64,000 bases of DNA from Desulfofustis sp. PB-SRB1 (lineage in GTDB: Bacteria; Desulfobacterota; Desulfobulbia; Desulfobulbales; Desulfocapsaceae). Positions 6,562 to 15,066 of the stretch are shown here, in pieces. How positions within the stretch are numbered: position 1 is the stretch's first letter; the number at the start of each line of letters is the position of its first letter. The stretch lies in contig JAEQMT010000023.1 in the NCBI GenBank assembly GCA_016722945.1, positions 124,001 through 188,000 on the forward strand. Direction: 5' to 3'. The notes below the pieces were generated by a model. That model had not been told where the DNA came from, did not search any database, and saw only the letters and a program-made list of their open reading frames with translations. Both the position numbers and the translations under genes were made by a program.

Positions 6562-7832
6562 GCCTTCCTCACACCTGTCGGATCAATCGGGACCAACTCG
6601 TAGGGATTTTTGGAAACAGCGGCGCCTAGATGCTCAAGCGTAGCGAGCGGTACGACCGACGAAAGATCGAACTTCACGAAGGTATCTCTGGCTGACGCTA
6701 CGGCAACGAACGGCAGATAGGTGGCCAAGCCTGTTGCCGGATGGATCGTCTCGGTCCCGACCTCGAGCGAGATGGAGTGGATGATCCCTCGGCGGTCAGC
6801 CTCGAAGACCTCGTGCAGTATCCGGATAGCGACCTGGTGGATCGCACTGGCGTAGCGGTCCTTGCATGCCTTTTTGGAAAGCTGGCTTGCCGTAATCTCG
6901 TCGCTCGTCTTTTTATACTTGTACGCTTTGACGGATGGTACCTGGTCCGGATCCGGAACCACCGCACGAACTCGCAACTCTGCGTGTGCGGGATCAAACT
7001 GGAACTCAGTAATCACAGAGAAATGGTCCGGGTAAACCGAGTTTGACATCACGATAGCGACGTACTCCTCGACTGCCTCGATCACGCCGTAGCCCAGGTT
7101 CGAGGCCAGCCTGTCTACCGCAGAATTCTGTTCGGCTATCTCGGTCTCACGGGCCTCGCAATCCTTGGCGTACCTGGCCCTTTCAGCCTCTAGTTGCGCC
7201 AGCCGCCGTTCTTCGTCGCGAACATGCGCCTCAACTGCCGCCTCATATTCGGCTTCAAGCCGCTTCACTGTCTGCTTCCATTCCAAAGAATGAGCCTCGT
7301 GCTGCCTTCTTGCTTCTTCCAGGCGTTTCGCATGCCCCCTCTTGCCGAAAAGGCCGCGCAGACCCGTAGGTGTGTCGGGCTCTATCAGTGCGGGCATTTC
7401 AGGAGGCTCGGGCTTCGCCGGCGCTGGAATTGGTCGCTCAAGGTCGGGTCGGTCGAACGGTGGATGCTTGACTTCTTGCTTCAGCGTTTCCAAGTCAACG
7501 TAGTCGTCCACAGATAGCGTGGCGGCCAGTAGTCCGTCGATCTCCGCGTATGCCTCTTGGATCTCGGCGTTGAGGTCGTCGACCTCGGCTAGTCTTGCCT
7601 CGACGTGAGCAGCTGCCGCCTCCTTTTCGGCCTCCTTCTCTAGTCTCCTTTGTTCCGCGTCACTCGCTCTGGTCGCTTGTTGGCGGAGTCGCGCTTCTTG
7701 TTTCCTCCGCTGCTCGGCCGTCCGCTGGACTGCCCGCTCTTCACGCTCGCGCTGACGCTGAGCACGCTCCGCCTCACGTGCCGCCCTCTTAATCGCCTTG
7801 TTGAGCTCCGCCAAGAAACCACGTCGTCCCAT
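6558..7832 (-). CDS. Coiled-coil partner protein of the DUF4041/T5orf172 gene (424 aa)
   Basis: Begins MGRRGFLAELNKAIKRAARE, then a long Arg/Glu/Ala-rich helix to about residue 110. A proline-rich linker (RPIPAPAKPEPPEMP) follows, then a second coiled coil (about 170-250) and a compact C-terminal domain (about 265-424) with VIMSNSVYPDHFSV, VKAYKYKKTSDEI and KDRYASAIHQVAIRILHEVF. I recognise no catalytic motif and give no function. ATGA overlap with the downstream nuclease-like gene and the presence of both before one attC site argue that they form a single two-gene cassette and act together. Similar paired proteins with GW repeats seem to me more typical of Actinobacteria, which hints at long-range transfer. 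Confidence 0.7.
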   Translation of the reverse strand: MGRRGFLAELNKAIKRAAREAERAQRQREREERAVQRTAEQRRKQEARLRQQATRASDAEQRRLEKEAEKEAAAAHVEARLAEVDDLNAEIQEAYAEIDGLLAATLSVDDYVDLETLKQEVKHPPFDRPDLERPIPAPAKPEPPEMPALIEPDTPTGLRGLFGKRGHAKRLEEARRQHEAHSLEWKQTVKRLEAEYEAAVEAHVRDEERRLAQLEAERARYAKDCEARETEIAEQNSAVDRLASNLGYGVIEAVEEYVAIVMSNSVYPDHFSVITEFQFDPAHAELRVRAVVPDPDQVPSVKAYKYKKTSDEITASQLSKKACKDRYASAIHQVAIRILHEVFEADRRGIIHSISLEVGTETIHPATGLATYLPFVAVASARDTFVKFDLSSVVPLATLEHLGAAVSKNPYELVPIDPTGVRKA

Positions 7833-8104
7833 TAACTCCCTCCTAGATCGAACGCTAAACGGTCGTTATCAACGATCGGACAAGATAGTCTTCCGGCCCG
7901 TGTGCGGTTCTCTGCACGATTTCCTGCAGCAAGAACTCCAACCGCCTTGATGTGTCATCTTACTTCGTTCCCATTGGCGAATGCCCAGCTCACCGCACAA
8001 ATTTTGGTTGGCGGCTTTTGTGCGTCTTTTTGCACAAAAGGTGACAGTTAAAATTTTTCCGGTGCAGCTGCTCGCGAGTGCCGGGCACGGCACATGTTCT
8101 TAAA
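7833..8104. other. Gene-free segment with a 9-bp hairpin
   Basis: No credible gene. CTTTTGTGC (8015-8023) pairs exactly with GCACAAAAG (8032-8040). No poly-U follows on either strand, so a terminator role is weak. The segment includes the leader of the two-gene cassette; no convincing attC box pair was found on this side of it. Confidence 0.4.
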
Positions 8105-8394
8105 AGTGAGCCAAGTGTAAAATAAGCTCAGTTACTTGGCAAGTCTTAAACCCAGCCAGATGGAGGCGAAGGGTGTAGCGGTAGGCAACGAGGTTGTGGC
8201 GACAATGCTTCGGGAGGAAGCCGCCTGGAAATCCGGGTACCGCGAACGTACGGGGTGACGAACAGGAATCGGGTATAAGGCGCATACGTCGGGACGAGTC
8301 TGCACAACAAGATAAAGTCCTCTATCTATTGCTAGGCGTATCCGCAAACCCGGCACTCACGTACAGAAAGAGATGTGTTTACCCCGGGAGATCT
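8105..8394 (+). ncRNA. Group II intron ribozyme fragment (domain I-like), left boundary approximate
   Basis: The stretch with GGTAGGCAACGAGGTTGTGG, GAACGTACGGGGTGACGAAC, AGGAATCGGGTATAAGGCGC and CGGGACGAG resembles the conserved core of bacterial group II intron domain I that precedes the intron reverse transcriptase gene. It runs directly into reverse transcriptase sequence at about 8395 with the enzyme's N-terminal part missing, so an internal deletion has joined the ribozyme to the middle of the ORF. Exact intron 5' end not located. Confidence 0.5.
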
Positions 8395-8777
8395 CCCCTG
8401 TGCCACCTGGGAACTCACCAGGGTGGACCTCTCTCTCCGCTACTGTCCAACATCGTCCTTGACGAGTTGGATAAGGAATTGGAAAGCAGAGTGCACAAGT
8501 TCGTCCGCTACGGGGACGACTTCATGGTTTATTGCAAAAGCCGGAAAGCAGCCGAGAGAGTGAAGCGGAGCATCACTGAGTTGATGAGGCTGAAATTGAA
8601 GCGTAAGGTCAATCAGGATAAAAGCGCTGTCAGCAGACCGTGGCTGCGTAAATTTCTCGGGTTCACCTATTTCCACATGTGTGGTCAATCCAAGGTGCGA
8701 ATCCATGGGAAAACCCTCAAACGCTTCAAGGGCACGGTCAGGGAACTGACCAGCCGCAGTCGTGGCAAAAGCTTGAA
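8395..8777 (+). pseudogene. ltrA: Group II intron reverse transcriptase, 5' fragment
   Basis: Reads GTHQGGPLSPLLSNIVLDEL (RT domain 4), then KFVRYGDDFMVYCKS with the catalytic YxDD box as YGDD, KRKVNQDKSAVSRPWLRKFL and GFTYFHM, ending LTSRSRGKSL. Fingers motifs 0-3 upstream are missing. At 8773-8777 the sequence TTGAA is followed by the IS1634-like element; the frame resumes at 13973 after the repeated TTGAA as KQVIQELNQQFFGWWGYFRL. Removing the insertion restores a continuous RT-maturase C-terminal half, so the insertion point is certain. The intron protein is dead. Confidence 0.85.
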
Positions 8778-8956
8778 CTTGGGTTTGCGGTCAGTAGGCA
8801 CAAAATCGGTCGAATTCACTCCATTAGATAAGTCAAAATCGCTAAATTTCAACAACATATATCGAGCCAAATGTCAGGTGTGAGCTGAAATATGTAGGCA
8901 CACGAATTGTATTTATTTCCTTGCATTAGCTGTCTATACATGCTATTTACGTAAGC

Positions 8957-10328
8957 ATGTACCTGAGAACAACAAAACGCACCAACAAAGATGGCTCGGT
9001 CGTCGAGTACTTTCAGATTGCCCACAACGAGCGCCATCCAAAGACTCGCAAACCGGTCGCCAAAATCATCCATAACTTTGGTAGAGCCGACCAACTTGAC
9101 CGTCTTGAACTGGTACGACTGTGTCGATCTATCGCCAGGGTCTGTGGGTTGCATATCTCTGATCCATTGGCTGAAGACGTGTTGCTACCAGAGGGAGAAG
9201 CAATAGGTATACCGCCTGATCTGAAGATCAAGCAAACGTTTGCTCTGGGGTGCCCGTTGGTCATTGAGACCCTATGGGAACGGCTCGGTTTGAAAAAGAC
9301 GCTCAATAGTATTGAACAGGCAACCGGTAGTCAAGTTCCTTACGAACGAGCAATTCTGGCCATGGTCACTAACCGATTATGTGACCCCGAATCCAAACTC
9401 GGGGTATGGGACCGCTGGCTGTCCACCGTCTACCTGCCTTCTTGTGCAAGCCTCAGGCTCAGGCATATGTATGAAGCGATGGACCTGCTTCACGCCAATA
9501 TCGATACCATTGAACAAACCGTGTTTTTCAACACGGCCAACCTTTTCAACCTGGAGGTCGATCTGATCTTTTACGATACGACGACCGCTTCTTTCCAGGT
9601 CGATGCTGAAGACCATTCTGAAGCCGACCCCAACGCCACATTACGTAAATTTGGCCGTTGTAAAGAAGGCGGTTGGGCACCGCAGGTCGTCGTTGCTCTG
9701 GCGGTGACCCGCGATGGTATCCCGGTGCGTAGTTGGGTGTTGCCGGGTAATACCGCCGATGTCACAACGGTAGAAAAAGTTCGCGCCGATCTCAGAGGCT
9801 GGAACTTGGGTCGGGCAATGTTTGTCGCCGATGCGGGGATGAACTCCGAAGATAACCGCGTTGAACTGGCCAAAGCTTGTGGGAAATATCTTCTGGCCTG
9901 TCGTATGGCCAGTATCTCTGAAATCAATTTGAAGGTTCTCAGTAAACGTGGCCGCTACACCAAATTTAAGGATAACCTCTATGCCAAGGAGATCATCGTC
10001 GGCGATGGTGAGAGGCGGAGGCGTTACATCCTCTGTTATAACCCCAAACAAGCGCAAAGGCAGCGGAGCCACAGACAGCTAATAATCGAGCTGCTTGAAG
10101 CTGAGTTGGCCACGCACAAGGATCACTCAGCAACTGCCCAGTGGGCTATTGAATTGTTGGCATCACGCCGTTTCAAGAAATATCTGCGAACCACCAAAGG
10201 TGGCCTCATTCGTATTGACCGGGCTGCCGTTGGTAAGGCGGCAAAGTATGATGGAAAATGGGTAATTGAAACCAACGACGATACCATTAGTCTCGAGGAT
10301 GCGGCGTGCGGTTACAAGAGTCTGATGG
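8957..10328 (+). pseudogene. IS1634-family transposase, 5' part, interrupted
   Basis: Starts MYLRTTKRTNKDGSVVEYFQ, the usual N-terminus of IS1634-group DDE transposases. It continues with the DDE core: DLIFYDTTTASFQVDAED (first D), FVADAGMNSEDNRVELAK (second D) and later KKYLRTTKGG. The frame reaches LEDAACGYKSLM and then enters the inserted element at 10329; the read-through ORF to 10426 has a foreign tail. Removing element copy 2 joins this to 13557 and restores a protein of about 564 aa. The catalytic Glu block (YKSLMVIERCFRSLK) is split, so this copy is inactive. Confidence 0.88.
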
Positions 10329-10471
10329 TGTTGATTCTCACATTAAATGCACAGCATTTGTCTGAATATCTTACCAGTGATATCAGAATATTTTGCAGGC
10401 GTCCCCCCCGGGCGTGCGTCGCGTAGCGCCGCCCGGGGGAGCATCTCGGCACGACTAGAGTACAGATTTAC

Positions 10472-10633
10472 TCAGAACAATGCATCATATTCTGAGTCCT
10501 TCTTCTCTGCGTAGTGTCCGTGTCCAGATTGATCAGTGGTTACGAGTCGGCAATACTGTTTGACGATACGGTTTAGTTCTTCAGCCAGTTCAAGCAATTC
10601 GGCAAGAAACTGGATGGTCTGTTCAGGTTTCAT
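10472..10633 (-). CDS. Conserved 53-aa element-borne protein, copy 2
   Basis: Amino-acid identical to the 53-aa ORF of copy 1 (MKPEQTIQFLAELLELAEEL to EYDALF) with only synonymous base changes (for example TCC/TCT for Ser, CTG/TTG for Leu). AAGGAG precedes the ATG at a good distance. Conservation of the protein while neighbouring DNA differs supports it as a real gene. Function unknown; helical N-terminal half. Confidence 0.6.
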   Translation of the reverse strand: MKPEQTIQFLAELLELAEELNRIVKQYCRLVTTDQSGHGHYAEKKDSEYDALF

Positions 10634-10661
10634 GATGTGCTCCTTGTGTTTGATGGTTGAA

Positions 10662-11465
10662 TTACAGCAGCTCCGAGTCGGCACACCGAACATGCTCCGC
10701 TGTTACCTCTTGTGTTTTTTCAGCGGCAGCGGCGATCATGGCGCCGCGGGCAAGATGGTTGGCTTTTCTAAAGAGCCCGCCGGATCCCTGATGAATGGCG
10801 GTTACCGCCTGTTCGGTAAAGGGTGAGTTTTTTATTCCGGCAATGGTGAGATGATGGTCCAGATACTCACCCATCGCCTGCCGGGTGACCGCCGGCAGAT
10901 GACTTCTGGCAACAATGCGGGAAGCCAGTGGGATGGCAGTGCGGTAGAGCAGGTTTTCGGCCAGGTTATTCTGGCCGGCCAGCACCATGGGCAGCCACGG
11001 TTTGGAGTCGGCCTCGAACTGGGTGATGGTATGCAGTTCGGCAAAGACATCGAGGCGCAGCAGTGAGGCCTCATCGATAATCAGCAGGGGTTGCTGCTTT
11101 TTACCGGCGACCAGGCTGTCGATCTGTGTTCTGATCAGCCGGGTCAATACGGCCCGTGAGGACGATGCGGTGGCGATATCAAGCTCGGCCAGGAGCTGGC
11201 GGTAGAGTTCGAGAATAGAGCCGGCCGAAGCGGTGACCCACAGGGTTTTGTACTGAGAGGGATGAAGCGTTCCACAGCTGTAGCGCACGGCGGTTGATTT
11301 GCCGGCGCCGACTTCGCCGGTGACGAGCATGATGGCGCCAAGGCGCAGAACATAGTCGAGGCGCTGCTGGACGCCGAGCAATTCCGGGGTGGTGAGTACC
11401 TGCTCAAGGGCGAGATCGGCCCTGAAGGGCTCCGCACTGAGGCCGAAGAAACTTCGATAGCTCAT
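10662..11465 (-). CDS. ExeA/TniB-like AAA ATPase of element copy 2, Walker A intact
   Basis: 267 aa, colinear with the copy 1 ATPase. Walker A is the canonical GEVGAGKSTAVR and Walker B is LLIIDEASLL. It should bind and hydrolyse ATP and partner the DDE transposase in target capture. Several scattered substitutions relative to copy 1 lie in its C-terminal third (HHLTIAGIKNSPFTEQ versus HHLAIAGIKNSPFTDQ). The start overlaps the transposase stop by 4 bp. Because the transposase in this copy is broken, this gene may serve the other copy in trans. Confidence 0.88.
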   Translation of the reverse strand: MSYRSFFGLSAEPFRADLALEQVLTTPELLGVQQRLDYVLRLGAIMLVTGEVGAGKSTAVRYSCGTLHPSQYKTLWVTASAGSILELYRQLLAELDIATASSSRAVLTRLIRTQIDSLVAGKKQQPLLIIDEASLLRLDVFAELHTITQFEADSKPWLPMVLAGQNNLAENLLYRTAIPLASRIVARSHLPAVTRQAMGEYLDHHLTIAGIKNSPFTEQAVTAIHQGSGGLFRKANHLARGAMIAAAAEKTQEVTAEHVRCADSELL

Positions 11466-12782
11466 GATCCACCTCCGTCGGCGCCAGGATCAAAGGGCAG
11501 CCGTCCGGGTTGGCATGTCGTGGTCTTGGCGAGCATCTCTTCACCGCCGTTTTTGGTTCGTTTCACCAGGGTGTTGACCACCAGATCAACCGGCCTGAGC
11601 AGACCACACGACTGCCCCTTACAGAAGATTTCGACCCGTTCCGGCCGATCATCGTTGAACAAGAGCGTGACCCGTTCACCGATCAATTGAACCGGGGCTT
11701 CGAAGAGTCGTCCGTCGATGGTGACGACCCGGTCTTTGCTGACCCGGCGCCGCACTTCTTTACGGAAGTGATCAGCAAGCTCAGCGGGTGCTTCGCGAAT
11801 CATTTCAAGATGAGCGGCAAAGCGGTTGAACGGGGTCATCGCGGTAACCGAATGAACCCGATGCAGATAGTCCGTTTCCAGCCAGTGCTGGAACCGGTCA
11901 TTGAGCTGAGCAAGGGTGTCGGGTTGGTCATCGAGGCGCGAGATAAACCGGGATCTGACGGTGCGAAAGAACCGCTCGATCTTGCCGCGCCCCTGTGGGG
12001 TATAGGGGCGGCTGTGGATCAGGGCGATGCCGAGCGAGGCACAGATTCGTTCGAGATGGCGTGAGCGAAAGGCGGCGCCGTTGTCCACGTAGAGTTTACG
12101 CGGCAGTCCTCTGGTAAGCAGGGCCTGGCGAAAGACCTGGAGCCAGGATTCGAGTTTTTCCGAAGAGAAGAACTCGCCGTGGGTAATGAACCGGGAATGA
12201 TCGTCAAGAATGGCGATCAGATACGCTTTGCGCCTTTTGCCGGTGCCTTTTACCAGCGGGCCGTGCATGATATCTGATTGCCAGATATCGTTGGGGAATT
12301 CGGCCTCGTAACGCCGTCGATCCACCGGGGCTCGCTTGTGCAGGGCGGCGCTGTCAAGCTTTTCCTGGGTGAGGATGCGATAGGCGGTGGAGAGACTCAG
12401 GGTCGTGCCGGGTGTGATTACTTGTTTTTCAGCAAGTGCTTGCACCAGCCGCCAGACCGGCCAGCCTGGTTGTTCTTTGCGCAACCGGATCAGGGCGCCG
12501 CGAGTCTCATCATCGACCGTGCGAGAGGCATCCCCGGTCGCACCGCCTGGCCGGCATCAAGGCACTGAGCTCGCGGCCGCCCCGCTCATAGAGTCGCAGC
12601 CAGCGCCTGACGGTGGCCGCCGACACCCGGGTGCGATGAGAGCCGGGGATGTTCCAGTGCTGCTCACTTTTTTGATAGATGAGTTCGGTCAACTCACCGG
12701 GTTCGAGTCGTGATGCAACCAACTCGCTGATGACTCCGAAGCGAAACAGGGCAACTTCGGTACGCAAGGCTTCGTCTTCCAT
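11462..12782 (-). pseudogene. DDE transposase of element copy 2, frameshifted
   Basis: Same protein as copy 1 but with one extra G at about 12526 (GAGAGGCATCC here, GAGAGCATCC in copy 1). The frame from 12782 therefore ends early at 12510 as ...RRCDRGCLSHGR, while the catalytic part is open from about 12515 down to 11462 with D, D and E all present (SDIMHG, YVDNGAAF, GKIERFF). The lost join lies between the helix-turn-helix region and the catalytic core, so no full transposase is made unless ribosomes shift frame or an internal start (MRKEQPGWP at 12484) is used. Confidence 0.85.
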
Positions 12783-12846
12783 GGGCGTCCTCCTGGGTAT
12801 GGGGTATCAGAGTCGGGTTATCCGAGTCTGTCTGCCGATACCATGC

Positions 12847-13353
12847 TCAGAGGCCGCCGGGCAGAGCTACAATACGGTAGGGTGGGTCATGGATGTGTCG
12901 ATTGTCATGGTGTATTGCTTGGGTAACCGGGATGATGTTTCGTGCAATGAGTCGAGTGAATCCTTCCCGGTGGGTAAGCTGAGCGGACATCCCGAAGACC
13001 AGCCGAATCATCCGACCTAGCCGACGCCACCACTGGCGTTGGCGCGAACGCGGCAGATCGGGCCGCCAGCGTTTTGTGCTCTGTCGGTGGGTAATTGCCT
13101 GCTGGATCTCAGCACTGGAACTGCGATACCGGGGCCAATATCCCCGTGGTTTCAACCGATGAACGGCGCGGCACTGCGAACAGAACAGACGTCGAAGATA
13201 GACACAATGAGAGCGGCAGCTAAACCAGGCGACAACAAATCCATGCCACCACAACCGTCCACCGCACCGGGGACAGCACGATGGTTTATTCCAGGGGTAG
13301 GCGGTGCCGAGACGAGCAATTTCCTTGACGGATGCGGCAACAAACAGTACCAC
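12847..13353 (-). CDS. Element-borne zinc-ribbon protein (DUF6431-like), copy 2
   Basis: Almost identical to the copy 1 protein; one visible change is Phe to Arg in WFSCxSHC. GTG start at 13353 follows AAGGAG, and the two CxxC pairs (CPRCGG, CSQCRA) are kept. First gene of the minus-strand element operon, 64 bp before the transposase start. Role unknown, probably DNA binding at the element ends. Confidence 0.65.
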   Translation of the reverse strand: MVLFVAASVKEIARLGTAYPWNKPSCCPRCGGRLWWHGFVVAWFSCRSHCVYLRRLFCSQCRAVHRLKPRGYWPRYRSSSAEIQQAITHRQSTKRWRPDLPRSRQRQWWRRLGRMIRLVFGMSAQLTHREGFTRLIARNIIPVTQAIHHDNRHIHDPPYRIVALPGGL

Positions 13354-13550
13354 AAGGCAACTCCTTTCAGGAAGTAGGTTTCCTGCCTGGAGGGCTGCCG
13401 GGGCCGTTGCCACGGCCCCGGCAGCCACCACTCATGAGGGGTGTACAATAACGTTACGAGAATTCAAGATAATCTGCAGTGTCACCACCCACTGCTAACA
13501 GATTCTGACAAAAAAGGCTGGTTTTATTTTAGATAATCTGGGGTTCAACA

Positions 13551-13877
13551 GATATGGTGATCGAGCGTTGTTTCCGCTCGTTGAAACGTACCCAGATAAA
13601 GATGGTGCCGATGTACCACTGGGCCTCCCGAAGGATTGTGAGTCATGTCAAAATTTGCGTACTGGCCTTGCTTATCGAACGGATCGCTGAAATGACCTGC
13701 GGCATGTCGTGGCACCATATCCAGCGAAATTTGGAGACACTGCAGATCACAGAATTTTTTGATTTAAAGTATCGTGTGCTTATGCGCAACGAAGTGACAA
13801 CAGAGGCAAGAAACATATTAAAATCATTAAAGATAAAGGTACCAAAGCAGCTCATACACGCGGAAAAAACAGCTTGA
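13551..13877 (+). pseudogene. IS1634-family transposase, 3' part
   Basis: From 13554 the frame reads MVIERCFRSLKRTQIKMVPM, then YHWASRRIVSHVKICVLALL and IERIAEMTCGM, the C-terminal catalytic-Glu block and conserved tail of IS1634-group transposases. It completes the gene that begins at 8957. The stop is at 13875-13877 and the IS right terminus lies 95 bp further. Confidence 0.85.
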
Positions 13878-13972
13878 ATTTGTAGACACACGCCGAATCT
13901 TGCTATGCATCGCATAACCACCAACAGCAATGGTTTGCGGTGATTCATGTACTTACAGACCGCAAACCCAAG

Positions 13973-14290
13973 TTGAAGCAGGTGATCCAGGAGCTAAATC
14001 AACAGTTCTTTGGTTGGTGGGGATACTTTCGTTTAACGGAAGCAAAATCCTTCCTCAAGGGACTGAGAATCTGGATAATACGGAGATTACGGAGTCTTGT
14101 TTGGAAACAATGGAAGAACCCGAAGACCAGGGTAGCTAACCTGGAAAAGCTTGGGATTGCTCATGAGGACGCCATGCTCCGCGGAAGTGCCCGCAAGAAG
14201 TATTGGCGTATGAGTAGAATCAAGTGGGTCGCCATTGCCATGCCACAAAGCTACTTCACTGAGCGAGGATTATACCTGCCGGGATACTGA
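13973..14290 (+). pseudogene. ltrA: Group II intron reverse transcriptase-maturase, 3' fragment
   Basis: Picks up after the TTGAA duplication as KQVIQELNQQFFGWWGYFRL, then TEAKSFLKGLRIWIIRRLRS and VWKQWKNPKTRVANLEKLGI, the maturase (GIIM) domain of intron-encoded proteins, ending YFTERGLYLPGY and stop. It joins the 5' fragment at 8395-8777. The domain is intact but the protein as a whole is not. Confidence 0.85.
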
Positions 14291-14395
14291 TTTCCTGATC
14301 AGCCGAACCGCCTTGGTACGTGATCCGTATGCCGGGCGGTGTGGGAGGGCTCTTCAGTGATGAGGAGTCCTATTCCGATTAGTCCTGATTCTAAT
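14291..14395 (+). ncRNA. Group II intron 3' ribozyme segment (right boundary approximate)
   Basis: Directly after the RT stop come GAACCGCCTTGGTACGTGAT, CCGTATGCCGGGCGGTGTGG and GAGGGCTC, then GAGTCCTATTCCGATTAG. This pattern follows the RT gene in many bacterial group II introns and forms the 3' part of the ribozyme. The 3' splice junction was not fixed. Confidence 0.5.
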
Positions 14396-14655
14396 CAGGC
14401 AACTTGGCGATGTCTGTCTCCTATTCCCGCAAGAAGCGATGACACACTGATGTCTTCATCTAATTCGTCCCAATGGAGACCAACACCACCGCCACTGATA
14501 ATATATTTAGCTCTTTCTGTATCAGAGGCATTCATAAGACGTGGGAAATATGCAAGAGGAACTCCAAGTTGTCGTCCATCTGCAAGATCAACCCACATGA
14601 TGTCATTGTCAAAATGAATATTTGTTGCCTGTGGTTCAGCTATTAAAGTATTCAT
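14395..14655 (-). CDS. DUF2442 domain protein
   Basis: 86 aa from MNTLIAEPQATNIHFDNDIM to GIGDRHRQVA. The segment MWVDLADGRQLGVPLAYFPR followed by LHWDELDEDISVSSLLAG is the usual DUF2442 pattern (a small beta-rich domain ending ...W--LDEDISV--LL-G). The longer in-frame extension to 14874 overlaps the DUF4160 gene in another frame and is not a real start. The start overlaps the stop of the upstream DUF4160 gene by 20 bp. DUF2442 and DUF4160 are commonly paired and are often treated as toxin-antitoxin-like modules of unknown target. The gene lies among attC-like sites. Confidence 0.8.
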   Translation of the reverse strand: MNTLIAEPQATNIHFDNDIMWVDLADGRQLGVPLAYFPRLMNASDTERAKYIISGGGVGLHWDELDEDISVSSLLAGIGDRHRQVA

Positions 14656-14881
14656 CCCAGTACCTCTGTATTTCTGCCTTGTGCTGAATGGCAACATCCA
14701 GCAATTCATGTAATTCATGTGCTGATAATTTATATGATTCCGCCACTTTGGGGAGAGGTTCCAGCCAGAATTTGGCCAATGCTTCACCTTTTCTAACGTG
14801 TATATGCAACGGTTCTCGCGGCATACCTTCGTTTGAATAAAAGAAGAATCGATATCCTTTATGTCTAAATACAACTGGCAT
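14636..14881 (-). CDS. DUF4160 domain protein
   Basis: 81 aa. MPVVFRHKGYRFFFYSNEGM then REPLHIHVRKGEALAKFWLE is the signature of DUF4160 (...YRFFFYSNEG-P-HIHV-KG---AKFWL-P). It is followed by a helical tail with HELHELLDVAIQHKAEIQRY. It is the upstream partner of the DUF2442 gene, with overlapping frames that imply coupled translation. The start lies 51 bp downstream (minus strand) of the attC-like site at 14932-15066, so the pair is probably a cassette. Toxin-antitoxin function is a guess based on how often these domains pair in mobile loci. Confidence 0.85.
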   Translation of the reverse strand: MPVVFRHKGYRFFFYSNEGMPREPLHIHVRKGEALAKFWLEPLPKVAESYKLSAHELHELLDVAIQHKAEIQRYWDEYFNS

Positions 14882-14931
14882 GCTTCGATAATATGATACT
14901 GTTTCTGATATGTCTATCTATTCTTAATTTT

Positions 14932-15066
14932 GACTAACGGCCGAATTGACGTGCACATTGCGTTAATAATGGCAGTGGTAGCTGCCGATTATTGGGCCAC
15001 GTCAATTCGGCGCAAACGTGGCCATCTGTGGCGGCGATTAGCCGTCCGTAGCATGGCTTGGTTAGC
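14932..15066 (-). other. attC-like site / long imperfect palindrome, 135 bp (VCR-like)
   Basis: Boxes GACTAAC (14932-14938) and GTTAGCC (15060-15066). Inside, GCCGAATTGACGTG pairs perfectly with CACGTCAATTCGGC and AATAATGGCAG pairs with CTGCCGATTATT with one bulged base. On the minus strand the stop codon of the 15062-15412 gene is embedded in the first box. About 65 bp at the left are nearly identical to the site at 15418. High similarity between neighbouring sites is typical of chromosomal integron arrays. Confidence 0.6.

Larger units (their letters stand above)
10329..13550 (-). mobile_element. Four-gene DDE/AAA transposable element, copy 2 (3222 bp)
   Basis: Same length and gene order as copy 1 with ends TGTTGATT (10329) and TTCAACA (ending 13550). 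It splits the IS1634-like transposase codon-precisely. The flanks are GATGG (left, 10324-10328) and GATATGG (right, 13551-13557), consistent with a 5-bp duplication later altered by two extra bases. In this copy the ATPase Walker A is intact but the transposase is frameshifted, the reverse of copy 1. Sequence difference from copy 1 is concentrated toward the left end (ATPase 3' half) and is very low across the transposase gene. Confidence 0.88.
8778..13972 (+). mobile_element. IS1634-like insertion sequence, itself split by element copy 2
   Basis: Left terminus CTTGGGTTTGCGGTC (8778-8792) and right terminus, read inward on the minus strand, CTTGGGTTTGCGGTC (13972-13958) form a 15-bp perfect inverted repeat that extends imperfectly. 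A 5-bp target duplication TTGAA flanks it (8773-8777 and 13973-13977). Without the nested 3222-bp element the IS is close to 1.97 kb, right for IS1634-group elements of the IS4 superfamily. It carries one transposase gene. An extra inverted repeat near the right end (GGTTTGCGGT and ACCGCAAACC at 13932-13968) may form a hairpin. A 22-bp imperfect direct repeat also flanks the gene (near 8883 and 13874). Confidence 0.88.

Noticed and set aside
7946-8014. Another attC upstream of the two-gene cassette
   Set aside because: CCAAC and GTTGG are present but the boxes do not fit RYYYAAC/GTTRRRY and inner pairing is poor.
8015-8040. Rho-independent terminator
   Set aside because: Good 9-bp stem but no T-run on either side, so listed only as a hairpin.
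8957-10426. Taking the 489-aa frame as an intact transposase
   Set aside because: Its last about 30 residues are read from the inserted element; the real C-terminus is at 13557-13877.
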